Source: Cyanobacteriota bacterium
GTDB lineage: Bacteria > Cyanobacteriota > Cyanobacteriia > CACIAM-69d
DNA: 64,000 bases
Assembly (NCBI GenBank): GCA_022402445.1
Contig: JAKRSF010000009.1
Coordinates: forward strand, 98,757-162,756
Reading direction: 5' to 3'
Both the position numbers and the translations under genes were made by a program. The notes under the pieces were generated by a model that worked only from the letters and a program-made list of their open reading frames with translations, did not search any database and was not told the DNA's origin. The first letter of the stretch is position 1. Each line of letters starts with the position of its first letter. Of the stretch, positions 22,888 through 31,944 are shown in pieces.

Positions 22888-24437
22888 CAGGGGGCACGAT
22901 CTGAATCGCGGGGATTGTCAGGGTCATCAGGGTCAGTCGAGTCCGGCGTTTGGGGGGGGAGCGAACCTAGCGTTTGATCGATTTCCTGCTCTAGGAGGTC
23001 GCGATCGCTCGAATAGGCCAGGTCCGAGTCCTTCACCTCCGTCAACTGGGCGAAGCGCTGGGCAAAGGTCAATTTTTGGCGCAGGGGGCGGCTGGCTTTG
23101 CGCAGTTGGGTGGCCCGCCCGAGCCGCTGACGGTTGCGCGCCGCGATCGCGCGGTTGCGGTAGTGCAGAACGATCGCCCGGACGGCGGGGATCAGCAAAA
23201 AGGCGCTGCTGTAGCCAAAGGCAACCCAAAACAGGCCATCCAGCATCCACACGATCCCCCCCAGGGCGGCCCCATGGTTCACCAACAGGGCTTTGAGGAG
23301 CAGGGACAGGCACCACAGAACAATCCCCAGGAGGAGGGGGGCGGTGGTGGGGGCATCGCTGAAGCGCCAGGGGTTTTCTTCGAGGTGGGTGGGTAGGGGG
23401 GCGGCGGCGGCGGGCCGGTCCTGAAAACCGAGATTTTTTGTTGATTTGGCGAGGGGTTTGTTGGTTGAAGATTTGCCCCCCTGGGCCGTGACCTGGAGGG
23501 CGGGGAAACGGTAGATCAAATCGCCGCGATCACTCACTTCCGGGTGCCCATCAAAGCGCAGCAGCACGGGCAGGATGTAGTCTTCGGAATCTTGCTCCTG
23601 GGGGGAAATGTCATCCAAAAAGGGGGCGATCTGTTCCGCCGCGATCGCGCCGCCGCTGGCCCGAATGACGCCGCCGATGAGCTGCCACCGCCGATCTTCT
23701 AGATGGGGGTTGGGATTGCCGCACCCAAACAAAAAGCGATAGATCGATTCTAGGGAGCTGGGGCTGGGGGCTTCGGTCGATTCCTGATCCCCTTGATCGT
23801 CGCCGGATTTTGATTTGCCTTTTCCCTTCTTGTTGCCCTTGCCTTTACCTTTCGATTTGACCTTGGCGCGGGGGGTGGATCGGGGCCGTTGGGGGCGATC
23901 GCCCCAGTCCCCCCACCAGAGCAGATCTAGAAAGAGGCTCATCCCATTCCCGCAGCCGCTGCCCGCGCTGGAGCCGCAGCCGTCGCCGCAGCCATCGAGG
24001 TCAATATCCCCATCCCCGTCGCCCGAGAGGGCCGCCGCGATCGCCGCAATGACCGTCGCAATAATCGCGATCGACACCAGGGCCAGCAACGCCAGCAGCA
24101 CCAGGCCAAAGGACAGGCGCACCAGGAAAAAACAGCCCTGCCACAGGCGGCGGAGTAGCGCCTGAAGGCGCAGTTGCCAGAACCGTTGCAGCAGCCGCGC
24201 GCGGAACTGGCGCTCAAGCTGATAGATCACCTCCCCCGCCGTCGAAACCTGGAGATGGCCCCCCGTCGCCGCCGCCAGGGCCATCAGCCCCCGTTCTGCG
24301 GTGACCAAATCCAGCCCCGCCTGGGCCGCCACATCCCCCACCGTGGCGCGGTAGTCCAGGGTTTCGATCGCGGCCATGACGCGGGGATCGAGAGCTTGGG
24401 GATCAAGGGCCCGGAAGCCGGGTGAATGGGCTGACAT
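22887..24437 (-). CDS. Conserved-looking membrane protein with N-terminal winged-helix-like domain
   Basis: A 516-aa protein. Residues about 15-70 look like a small helical domain (RVMAAIETLDYRATVGDVAAQAGLD, DLVTAERGLMAL) of winged-helix type. A strongly hydrophobic segment (LVLLALLALVSIAIIATVIAAIAAAL) and an Asp/Gly/Cys-rich stretch (about 142-168) follow. A Lys-rich linker, an alpha/beta region, a second pair of membrane spans (about 370-425) and a basic C-terminal helix region complete it. I think it belongs to a cyanobacterial family of unknown function, but cannot name it. It is coupled to the downstream glycosyltransferase by a one-base overlap. Confidence 0.65.
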   Translation of the reverse strand: MSAHSPGFRALDPQALDPRVMAAIETLDYRATVGDVAAQAGLDLVTAERGLMALAAATGGHLQVSTAGEVIYQLERQFRARLLQRFWQLRLQALLRRLWQGCFFLVRLSFGLVLLALLALVSIAIIATVIAAIAAALSGDGDGDIDLDGCGDGCGSSAGSGCGNGMSLFLDLLWWGDWGDRPQRPRSTPRAKVKSKGKGKGNKKGKGKSKSGDDQGDQESTEAPSPSSLESIYRFLFGCGNPNPHLEDRRWQLIGGVIRASGGAIAAEQIAPFLDDISPQEQDSEDYILPVLLRFDGHPEVSDRGDLIYRFPALQVTAQGGKSSTNKPLAKSTKNLGFQDRPAAAAPLPTHLEENPWRFSDAPTTAPLLLGIVLWCLSLLLKALLVNHGAALGGIVWMLDGLFWVAFGYSSAFLLIPAVRAIVLHYRNRAIAARNRQRLGRATQLRKASRPLRQKLTFAQRFAQLTEVKDSDLAYSSDRDLLEQEIDQTLGSLPPQTPDSTDPDDPDNPRDSDRAP

Positions 24438-24518
24438 CGATGGCCTCCTGGTCCTTTGGTTGGGCGATCGCGGGGCGATCGGGGCTGCCTTGGTTGTAGC
24501 GCAGGGGAAGCGCCCCCC

Positions 24519-25805
24519 TCAAAGGGCTCCCATCACCTGCCCCAGGATCAACCCCCCCCAAACAATCACCCCGGCGGTGGCTCCCCGCTGTCCTCGGGTG
24601 AGGCCATTGCTGTCCATTTCAACCCACAGGGGCACCCCCAACAGGGTCAGGGCGATCGCGCCGATGGTCAAAATCGCCACCACCAGGGGATCGCCAAACA
24701 TGGCACCGCCCGCAAAGAGCATGAAAAAGATCAGCATGGCGGCCATGGCGGCCCCTCCGGTGAACAGGCCGCCGGAAATGGCCTGAAGTCCCTTGATGTC
24801 GGGTCGAGTGAAGCGCCCCACAACCGTTGCGGCCAAAAAGATGACCACCGAGAGGAAGAGGATAAATAGCTTAGGGATGGAGTCGGGCAAACTCAGGACC
24901 GCCGCCAGCACCGCCACGATGGGCGCAAAAAACATCACCGCGCCCCCCAAAATCCCCGCCCCGATCGCGGCGATCGCAATGGGCAGCAGCATCACCCCCG
25001 GCGCGGCCATGTGGGCCAACAGGGCTCCCCAAAAGAGGTAGCCCAAGCTCTGGGCGGCCAAGAGCGGCATCGGCAACCGTGACACCAAATCCACTAGCGA
25101 TCGCGGCGGCGCAATTTTTTTGGGAATCGCCTCGGGCACCACAAACCACGGGTTCGCCATCAGGTAGCGGTTCGGGCGATCGCGGTCATAGTCCGGCAGA
25201 TCCGGCGGCCCGTCCGTTGGGTCAGGCTCTGGCATTGGCTCGATGGATTCGGCTGGCTCCGGCGCGATCGCCGATGCGGCCCCCGCAGCCTCCAACGCCG
25301 CCAGATCCGGCACCGCATCCGCCCCCACCACCGACCCATCGGGCAGCGTCGCCCCTGTCCAGCTCGCCGTCGCCACCGTTGCCGCATCCCAGGCCAGGGT
25401 CGCGCCCCTGAGGTCCGCCCCCGTGAACTGCGCCCCCGCGATCGCGCAGTCCAGCAAAATCGCCCCGGTCAGATTCGCCCCCGTCAGGTTTGCCCCCGCC
25501 AGGTTTGCCCCCGTCAAATCCGCCCCCCTGAGATCCGCCCCCGTAAAATCCCCCCCCCGAAAATCCCCCTTTTGGCCCCGCACCTGCGCCAGCAGCGCCC
25601 CCCGCCACACGGCATCCGCCCCTTCGAGCGATCGCAGGGACGCCCCCGTCAAATTCGCCCCCGTCAGATCCGTCCCCGTCAGCCGCCCCTGGCGCAAATG
25701 CACCCCCGACAGATCCACAGAGCGCAGATCCAGCCCCTCCAGACTCACCCACTTAAAATCCTTGCGGCCCCGCTCCAACTCCTGCAACAATTGCCGACGA
25801 TCCAT
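24519..25805 (-). CDS. Pentapeptide-repeat protein with C-terminal membrane domain
   Basis: ATG 25805 (MDRRQLLQEL) is preferred over the longer frame. Residues about 20-165 are A(D/N)LxG pentapeptide repeats (TDLTGANLTGASL, ADLRGADLTGANLAGANLTG) that fold as a right-handed beta helix. Residues about 235-425 contain five or six membrane segments (PLLAAQSLGYLFWGALLAHM, AIAAIGAGILGGAVMFFAPIVAVLAAVL). An acidic Pro-rich linker separates the halves. Cyanobacteria have many such repeat proteins, mostly of unknown role, some thylakoid-linked. 428 aa. Confidence 0.85.
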   Translation of the reverse strand: MDRRQLLQELERGRKDFKWVSLEGLDLRSVDLSGVHLRQGRLTGTDLTGANLTGASLRSLEGADAVWRGALLAQVRGQKGDFRGGDFTGADLRGADLTGANLAGANLTGANLTGAILLDCAIAGAQFTGADLRGATLAWDAATVATASWTGATLPDGSVVGADAVPDLAALEAAGAASAIAPEPAESIEPMPEPDPTDGPPDLPDYDRDRPNRYLMANPWFVVPEAIPKKIAPPRSLVDLVSRLPMPLLAAQSLGYLFWGALLAHMAAPGVMLLPIAIAAIGAGILGGAVMFFAPIVAVLAAVLSLPDSIPKLFILFLSVVIFLAATVVGRFTRPDIKGLQAISGGLFTGGAAMAAMLIFFMLFAGGAMFGDPLVVAILTIGAIALTLLGVPLWVEMDSNGLTRGQRGATAGVIVWGGLILGQVMGAL

Positions 25806-26018
25806 CCCCCGCACCTCCCTGAACCGTTTCAGACCGCAGGCCACACCCTACGGAGTTCTAACCGCTCGGTACCAACTGCTCGATACCAACCGCTTGATAA
25901 CACGCCATCGGGCGATAAGCTAACCTAAAAGACCATCCCGCGCGCGATCGTCCGGGACCGCCCCATTCAACCCACCCTCCAACCCAGCGGGCCGCCCGCT
26001 TCGACCTTCCCTTGAGAT

Positions 26019-26540
26019 ATGCCTAGAAATCAAAAAAACGATAATTTCATCGATAAAACCTTCACGGTCATGGCGGACATCATCCTCAAGGTGCTGCCCA
26101 CCAACCGCAAGGCGAAGGAAGCCTTTGTCTATTACCGCGATGGCATGTCCGCCCAAACGGAAGGGGAATATGCCGAAGCGCTCCAAAACTATGAGGAAGC
26201 CCTCACCCTAGAGGAAGATCCCTACGATCGCAGCTTCATCCTTTACAATATGGCGCTGATTTTCGCCAGCAATGGGGAACACGATCGCGCGGTGGAGTTT
26301 TATCACAAGGCCCTCGATGAAAATCCACGGATGCCCCAGGCGTTGAATAATATTGCCGTGATTTATCACTATCGCGGTGAACAGGCCCAGCAGTCCAATG
26401 ATGAGGAGGCGGCGGAATCCTGGTTTGATCAGGCGGCGGACTATTGGAAACGGGCGATTCGTCTGGCTCCCAATAATTACATCGAGGCCCAAAACTGGCT
26501 GAAGACCACCGGGCGATCGACCATGGATGTCTATTTCTAA
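26019..26540 (+). CDS. ycf3: Photosystem I assembly protein Ycf3
   Basis: A 173-aa protein, the normal Ycf3 length. The N-terminus [28 protein letters not shown] is highly characteristic. Three tetratricopeptide repeats follow, at about 35-68 ([21 protein letters not shown]), 72-105 ([21 protein letters not shown]) and 120-155 ([13 protein letters not shown]). Ycf3 is a thylakoid-associated chaperone needed to assemble the photosystem I core. It stands alone here. Its presence shows that the organism is a photosystem I-bearing phototroph. Confidence 0.97.
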   Translation: MPRNQKNDNFIDKTFTVMADIILKVLPTNRKAKEAFVYYRDGMSAQTEGEYAEALQNYEEALTLEEDPYDRSFILYNMALIFASNGEHDRAVEFYHKALDENPRMPQALNNIAVIYHYRGEQAQQSNDEEAAESWFDQAADYWKRAIRLAPNNYIEAQNWLKTTGRSTMDVYF

Positions 26541-26633
26541 GACCATGCTAGGCAAGGGCTAATCGTGGGGGTTGGGTCTCCTAAACCCTGGCCTGGGCGA
26601 TCATCGTCAATCCGCTTAACCTCGGCAATCCCT

Positions 26634-26677
26634 GCGATCGCGGGGTGGGGCTGAGCGAGGAGATCCCGCCCCTACGG
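26634..26677. repeat. Dispersed hairpin repeat, copy 1
   Basis: An imperfect copy of a roughly 40-base repeat seen also at 46821 and 56566: HIP1-like start, then a G-rich arm, AGATCCCGCCCCTACGG at the end. The stem of this copy is weaker than in the other two. It lies in the gap between ycf3 and gatC. Confidence 0.55.
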
Positions 26678-26729
26678 ATGACGTTTTGTTTCTGCTGTTT
26701 TTGTTGCAATGGGAAGGAGGAACTAAACC

Positions 26730-27020
26730 ATGAGTTTGAGTTTGGATGAAGTGCGGAAGGTGGCCCATTTGGCGCGCATTCAACTGACGCCGGAGGAGGA
26801 GGAAAAGTTTGCGGGGCAGCTCAATTCCATCCTGGACTATGTGGAACAGTTGCGGGAGTTGGATGTGGAGGGGGTTGAGCCGACGACCCGCGCCATTGAT
26901 GTGAGTAATGTGATGCGCGAGGATGTGCGGGAGGTCTATGGCGATCGCGAGGCGATTTTGTCCGGCGCTCCTGATCGCGATGAGTCTTTCTTCAAGGTGC
27001 CCAAGATCCTGAGCGAATAG
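26730..27020 (+). CDS. gatC: Asp/Glu-tRNA amidotransferase subunit C
   Basis: A 96-aa protein of GatC length and pattern: SLDEVRKVAHLARIQLTPEEEE at the N-terminus, FAGQLNSILDYVEQL in the middle, and the C-terminal DEAFFKVPKIL-type motif (here ESFFKVPKIL). GatC stabilises the GatCAB complex, which converts Glu-tRNA(Gln) to Gln-tRNA(Gln) in organisms without glutaminyl-tRNA synthetase. GatA and GatB are not nearby. A good Shine-Dalgarno stretch (GGAAGGAGG) precedes the ATG. Only one base separates its stop from the next gene. Confidence 0.95.
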   Translation: MSLSLDEVRKVAHLARIQLTPEEEEKFAGQLNSILDYVEQLRELDVEGVEPTTRAIDVSNVMREDVREVYGDREAILSGAPDRDESFFKVPKILSE

Positions 27021-27021
27021 G

Positions 27022-28149
27022 ATGGAATTGCGGGCCTTTGGGCGGACGGGGCTGAACCTGTCGGCGCTCTCCCTGGGGACGATGCGCTGTTTGCAGTCGC
27101 CGGAAACCGTGGCGGCGGTGCTGGAACGGGCGATCGCGGTGGGGATCAACCACGTCGAAACGGCCCGGGGCTATGGCAATAGTGAGGTGTTCCTGGGGCG
27201 GGCGATCGCGGCGGGGGGATGGCGCGATCGCCTGGTGCTGACCACGAAATTCTTGCCCGGTACGGCGGCGGCGGAGCTTGATCGCCAAATTGACGACTCC
27301 CTCACCCGGCTGCGCGTGGATCACCTCGACTGCGTGGCGGTCCATGGGGTGAATCGGGCGGATCATCTGCAATGGCTGCGCGGCGAAACTGGCGGTGTGG
27401 CGGCGCTCCTGCGGGCGCGGGATGACGGGCGCATCGGCCATTTGGGCTTTTCGAGCCACGGGCCATTGGACATCGTGCAGGGGGCGATCGCCACGGACTG
27501 GGTGGAATTCGCCAATTTGCATTACCACTACTTCTGGCAGCGCAATGCCCCCGCCGTGACCCAAGCGCGCGATCGCGGCCTCGGCATTTTCATCATTTCC
27601 CCCGCCGACAAGGGCGGCCAACTCTATGCCCCGCCGGATCGGCTGCGAGACCTCTGCGCCCCCCTCGATCCCCTGGCGATCGCCTATCGATTCCTCCTGG
27701 CCCGCCCCGAAATCACCACCCTCAGCACCGGCCCCGCAACGCCCACAGAACTCGATGCCATGGTGGCCACCCTCGGGGAACAAACCGGCCCCCTGACCGC
27801 CGACGAACAGGCCGCGATCGCCCGCCTCGAACAGCAGCACCGCACCGCCCTCGGCAGCGACGCCTGCGGCCAATGTTTTGCCTGTCTGCCCTGCCCCGAG
27901 GCCATTAATATCCCCGAAGTGCTGCGATTACGGAACCTGGCGATCGCCTACGACATGGATGCCTACGGGCGCTACCGCTACGGCATGTTTGAAAATGCGG
28001 GCCACTGGTTCCCCGGCCGACGCGGCGATCGCTGCACCGACTGCGGCGACTGCCTGCCCCGCTGCCCCCACAACCTCGACATCCCCGCCCTGCTGCGCGA
28101 TACCCACGATCGCCTCCACCAAACCTTCGGGCGGCGGCTCTGGGGCTAA
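27022..28149 (+). CDS. Aldo/keto reductase with C-terminal 4Fe-4S clusters
   Basis: A 375-aa protein. Residues 1-265 form an aldo/keto reductase barrel: FGRTGLNLSALSLGTMR, the NHVETARGYGNSE segment with the catalytic-type Tyr, LTTKFLPG with its Lys, and the GFSSHGP strand. Residues about 283-350 hold two cysteine groups, CGQCFACLPCP and CTDCGDCLPRCPHNLDIP. The second is a ferredoxin-type cluster motif. Such fused oxidoreductases exist in many bacteria; the substrate is unknown. It starts one base after gatC and probably shares its transcript. Confidence 0.9.
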   Translation: MELRAFGRTGLNLSALSLGTMRCLQSPETVAAVLERAIAVGINHVETARGYGNSEVFLGRAIAAGGWRDRLVLTTKFLPGTAAAELDRQIDDSLTRLRVDHLDCVAVHGVNRADHLQWLRGETGGVAALLRARDDGRIGHLGFSSHGPLDIVQGAIATDWVEFANLHYHYFWQRNAPAVTQARDRGLGIFIISPADKGGQLYAPPDRLRDLCAPLDPLAIAYRFLLARPEITTLSTGPATPTELDAMVATLGEQTGPLTADEQAAIARLEQQHRTALGSDACGQCFACLPCPEAINIPEVLRLRNLAIAYDMDAYGRYRYGMFENAGHWFPGRRGDRCTDCGDCLPRCPHNLDIPALLRDTHDRLHQTFGRRLWG

Positions 28150-28573
28150 TGGGCACCTCCACCCAGCACAACACCCCAGGGATCTGGAGCAACCCAGGGC
28201 GCGATCGCGGCGCGCGGCCCCATCCTTCAACAATCTAGATCCAAAAAATTACATTTCCTGACAGTTCTTTACACCTCAAAAAAGGGGCTTCACCACCGCT
28301 GTAAAGGCGGTAATTGTTGCGGTTCATCGTGATCCCCGCCCCGTTACATTCCATCGGTCGAACCATTGGCCGCCTCCCAATTTCTGCATAAAGCCTGAAA
28401 TTCCGACTTGGATTCAGGGGAATGCCCCTAAAAATGTGATTAACGCTACGACACGGCCCATCGGTTTCGTTCAAAACCATGGGCATGATTGGGACGCGAT
28501 CGCCTGGGGTAGGCGACACTAAAGGGGGCGTTCCAACGGATCCCTCGCGGCCCCCAAAAGTCATGCGGGTTAA
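28150..28573. other. Intergenic region before hypF
   Basis: A 424-base gap with lower GC than its flanks. A small hairpin (ACCGC 28295-28299 with GCGGT 28307-28311) is visible. The minus strand is open for 109 codons (28235-28564), with natural-looking codon use, but the product resembles nothing I recognise and has no clear Shine-Dalgarno site; it is a weak candidate gene. No promoter can be assigned with confidence. Confidence 0.35.
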
Positions 28574-28684
28574 TTGATTGGGAGCAGGCTATGGCCGGTA
28601 GCACCATTCCCCGTCTGTAATGGAGTTATTGCCGTGACCGCAAGGCCATTTGATCGGACGATTCAGTCAAATTCCGTACCTGCC

Positions 28685-31555
28685 ATGTCTCCCCTGACAC
28701 CGCCTGAGGACGACCGAGCGCCGGGCGATCGCATGACCCCCAACCCCAAGCCAGCGGTGAACCAGTCGCCCGGTTCTGCGGCCAATAATTTTTGCCCCGA
28801 TGGGGGGGAGCGCAAAGGGGCCACCCCCCAGCCCCCACCTCCCCAGTCGCCCACCCCGCCGGTGGAGCCGCCCGCCGCGCCGAGGGTTAGACCGGTGCAG
28901 CGGCCCCTTCGGCGAGATCGGTTGCGGGCCGCCTTGCCCCTGATCCCGCCGCTGGCGTTGCCCCAGCCGAACGCCCGTGAGCCGTTGGAGGGCTGCGTGC
29001 TGGCGGAAATGATCCGGGTGCGCGGGACGGTGCAGGGGGTGGGGTTTCGACCGACGGCCTATCGGCTGGCGCGGGACTGTGGCCTGAAGGGGCAGATTTG
29101 GAATGATGGGCGCGGGGTGAGCATTCGGGCGGCGGGGTCGGCGATCGCCCTGCAAACCTTTGTGCGGCGTCTGCGGCAGGAAGCGCCCCCCCTGGCCCAT
29201 ATCGAGGCGATTGAGCGATCGCCCCTGTCGTTGGATGTCTGTGAGTGGTCGGAGTTTGCGATCGTGGCGAGCCGCCAGGGCCGCCCCAAGACCCACATTG
29301 CGGCGGATGCGGCCACCTGCGATCGCTGTCGGGAGGATTTATTTGATCCCGCGAGCCGGTACTATCGCTACCCGTTTGTGAACTGCACCCACTGCGGCCC
29401 GCGCCTGAGCGTGATCCAGGGGCTGCCCTACGATCGCGCCCAGACGACGATGGCGGTATTTCCCCTCTGTGGCGGCTGCAAGGCGGCCTACCACAGCCCG
29501 AGCGATCGCCGGTTCCATGCCCAGCCGGTGGCCTGCCGGGAATGTGGGCCGAAGATTTGGCTCGAACGGTCGGGGGAGGCCCAGGCGATCGCGGTGGGCG
29601 AAGATCCCGAGTCGGTGACGGCGCTGCTTGATCGGGTGCGGGCGGCCCTGGCGGCGGGGGCGATCGTGGCGATCAAGGGGCTGGGGGGCTTTCATCTGGT
29701 CTGCGATGGGACCCATGGGGCGGCGGTGGACACCCTGCGGCGGCGCAAGGGGCGGCCCGATAAACCCCTGGCCCTGATGGGGCGATCGCTGGAGGTGCTG
29801 CAAAACTATTGCCAGGTGACGGCGGCGGAACGAATGCTGCTCCTGTCGCCGCGATCGCCGATTGTGCTGCTGGACCGCCGCGATCGCCTCGATCCGTCCG
29901 TGCGTCCGGTGGCGGAGGCCGTCGCGCCCCACCAAACCCGGCTGGGGTTCATGGTGCCCTACACGCCCCTGCACCATCTGCTGTTTGAAACCCTCGATCA
30001 TCCATTGGTGTTCACCAGCGGCAACGCCAGCGGCAAACCCCAGTGCATTGACAACGGCGAAGCGCGGCAGGATCTAGGGGCGATCGCGGACTGGTTCATC
30101 CTGCACGATCGCGACATCACCCACCCCCTCGACGATTCCGTGGTGCGCTTCTGGACCCCGGCGACCCCCCTGCACGATCCGGCCCCGCAGCTAGATCCAG
30201 GGACAGCCCTAGGGCCAGCTTCACCCGATTCAGACTCAGATTCAGGTCCAGCCCCCGATCCAGACCCCGATCCAGACCCCGACCCAACACAGGCCCAGGG
30301 GCCACCGGAGGCGCAACCGCTAATCCTGCGGCGGGGGCGGGGCTATGCGCCGGAGCCCCTGATCCTGCCGCCCGGATTTGAGGCGGCCCCACCGGTGCTG
30401 GCCCTGGGGGGCGAATTGAAGGCGGCCTTTGGCTTTGTGCGGCAGGGGCGGCTGGTTTTGTCGCAATATCTGGGAAATTTAGGGAATTCCGAGGCATTTG
30501 CGGCCTATTGGCGCACCCTTGATCACTATCTGGGCGTATTTGACCTGCAACCCACCGCGATCGCCTTTGACTGCCATCCGGACTATCGCACCACCACCCT
30601 GGGGCGGGATCTGGCGGTGGCGACGGGGCGGCCGACCTATGCCATTCAGCATCACCATGCCCATGGGGCCGCCTGCTTGGCGGATAATGGCGTGCCCCTG
30701 GATGCGCCGCCCTCGTTGGCGATCGCGTTCGATGGGTTGGGCTACGGCACCGACGGCACCCTGTGGGGGGGGGAATTTCTGTGGATGGACTATCGCCAAT
30801 CGCGGCGGCTGGCCTGCCTGCGGCCCTTTCCGGCCCTGGGGGGCGATCGCGCGGCCCAGCAGCCCTGGCGCAATGCCTATGTGCAGCTCCATCAGGCGAA
30901 GTTGCTTGATCGCTTCCTGGCCCTGGGCGATCGCGTGCCCCTGGTGGCCCACCTGCGGCAGCAGCCCCTCGAAACCCTAGATCGGGTGGTGACGACGGGC
31001 CTGGGCAGTCCGTTGACCAGTTCCATGGGGCGGCTGTTTGATGCGATCGCGGCGGCGGCGGGGCTGGCGATCGAGTCCTGTAGCTACGAGGGACAAGCGG
31101 CCCAACTCCTGGAGGGGGCGGCCGTGCGCTACGGCGAGACCCTGGGCGATTCCCCCGAAAATCTGGCCCCGGCCCCCTATCCCTTTGGGCTGATGGCGGG
31201 GCGAGCGGCGACGGCGGATCCGCTGCTGTATCTCGATCCGGCTCCCCTCTGGGCGGCCCTGCTGACGGATCTGGAAACCGGGGCGACGGCGGAATTGATC
31301 GCGTGGCGGTTCCATCAGGGGTTGGCGGTGGCGATCGCGGCGATCGCGGCCCATCTCCAGGGGACCAGCCCCACGACCCCCTTCTCCCAGGTGCTCCTAA
31401 CCGGCGGCACATTCCAAAATGTGGTCCTGACGATCGCGGTGGCCCAACGGCTGCGATCGCTCGGGTTGACGGTGCTCACCCACCGGCAGGTGCCCGCCAA
31501 TGATGGGGGCCTCGCCCTGGGTCAAGCCGCGATCGCCGCCGCCCATCTGCTCTAG
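28685..31555 (+). CDS. hypF: Carbamoyltransferase HypF
   Basis: HypF makes the thiocarbamate from carbamoyl phosphate and ATP that becomes the cyanide ligand of the NiFe hydrogenase. Domains in order: an acylphosphatase-like domain (RVRGTVQGVGFRPTAYRLA, beginning near base 29009), two Zn fingers (CDRC..CTHC and CGGC..CREC), a YrdC-like domain (KGLGGFHLVCD; SPRSPIVLLDRR) and a Kae1-like domain with the metal-binding QHHHAHGAACL. Two oddities: more than 100 extra Pro-rich residues precede the first domain, and an Asp-Pro repeat is inserted between the YrdC and Kae1 parts. The start is uncertain: TTG 28574 and ATG 28685, 28733 and 29009 are all in frame. Confidence 0.93.
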   Translation: MSPLTPPEDDRAPGDRMTPNPKPAVNQSPGSAANNFCPDGGERKGATPQPPPPQSPTPPVEPPAAPRVRPVQRPLRRDRLRAALPLIPPLALPQPNAREPLEGCVLAEMIRVRGTVQGVGFRPTAYRLARDCGLKGQIWNDGRGVSIRAAGSAIALQTFVRRLRQEAPPLAHIEAIERSPLSLDVCEWSEFAIVASRQGRPKTHIAADAATCDRCREDLFDPASRYYRYPFVNCTHCGPRLSVIQGLPYDRAQTTMAVFPLCGGCKAAYHSPSDRRFHAQPVACRECGPKIWLERSGEAQAIAVGEDPESVTALLDRVRAALAAGAIVAIKGLGGFHLVCDGTHGAAVDTLRRRKGRPDKPLALMGRSLEVLQNYCQVTAAERMLLLSPRSPIVLLDRRDRLDPSVRPVAEAVAPHQTRLGFMVPYTPLHHLLFETLDHPLVFTSGNASGKPQCIDNGEARQDLGAIADWFILHDRDITHPLDDSVVRFWTPATPLHDPAPQLDPGTALGPASPDSDSDSGPAPDPDPDPDPDPTQAQGPPEAQPLILRRGRGYAPEPLILPPGFEAAPPVLALGGELKAAFGFVRQGRLVLSQYLGNLGNSEAFAAYWRTLDHYLGVFDLQPTAIAFDCHPDYRTTTLGRDLAVATGRPTYAIQHHHAHGAACLADNGVPLDAPPSLAIAFDGLGYGTDGTLWGGEFLWMDYRQSRRLACLRPFPALGGDRAAQQPWRNAYVQLHQAKLLDRFLALGDRVPLVAHLRQQPLETLDRVVTTGLGSPLTSSMGRLFDAIAAAAGLAIESCSYEGQAAQLLEGAAVRYGETLGDSPENLAPAPYPFGLMAGRAATADPLLYLDPAPLWAALLTDLETGATAELIAWRFHQGLAVAIAAIAAHLQGTSPTTPFSQVLLTGGTFQNVVLTIAVAQRLRSLGLTVLTHRQVPANDGGLALGQAAIAAAHLL

Positions 31556-31686
31556 CGTGCCCGCGATCGCCCCCGGAGTCCCCTAGACGTGAGGGCAATG
31601 GACGTTAAGAAAACGCGGGCGTCCCCCCACTTCCCAAAGGCCCATCCCTACAATGCGAAGGCGGGAACCTAAGGAGAGCATCGCCC

Positions 31687-31944
31687 ATGTGTTTGGGAGT
31701 ACCCGGCCAAGTGATTGAAGTGTTAGATCCGGCCAACCACCTCGTCAGCGTCGAGATGGGGGGCGTGCGCCGCCCGGTGAATGTGGCCTGCATCCTCACG
31801 GAGGACCGCCCCATTGATCGCTGTGTGGGCGACTGGGTACTGGTCCATGTGGGCTTTGCCCTAGAGCGGCTCGACGAGGACGAAGCCCAGGAAACCCTGG
31901 CGCTGCTGGCACAACTGGAGTTGGTGGATGAAGTACCTGTCTGA
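31687..31944 (+). CDS. hypC: Hydrogenase maturation chaperone HypC
   Basis: An 85-aa protein with the essential N-terminal Cys (MCLGVPGQV), the conserved Gly-Val turns and the GDWVLVHVGFAL motif. HypC carries the Fe(CN)2CO unit with HypD and hands it to the hydrogenase large subunit. It has a Shine-Dalgarno site (AAGGAGAG) and overlaps hypD by 17 bases, so the two partner proteins are translated together. Confidence 0.96.
   Translation: MCLGVPGQVIEVLDPANHLVSVEMGGVRRPVNVACILTEDRPIDRCVGDWVLVHVGFALERLDEDEAQETLALLAQLELVDEVPV

Noticed and set aside
24519..25805. Pentapeptide-repeat protein as a quinolone-resistance Qnr protein
   Set aside because: The repeat part is short and is fused to a multi-span membrane domain, unlike Qnr. 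Such proteins are common in cyanobacteria.
30117..31412. Long ORF on the minus strand inside hypF
   Set aside because: It is a shadow frame of a high-GC gene: Pro/Arg-rich with no domain, while the plus strand carries all HypF motifs.
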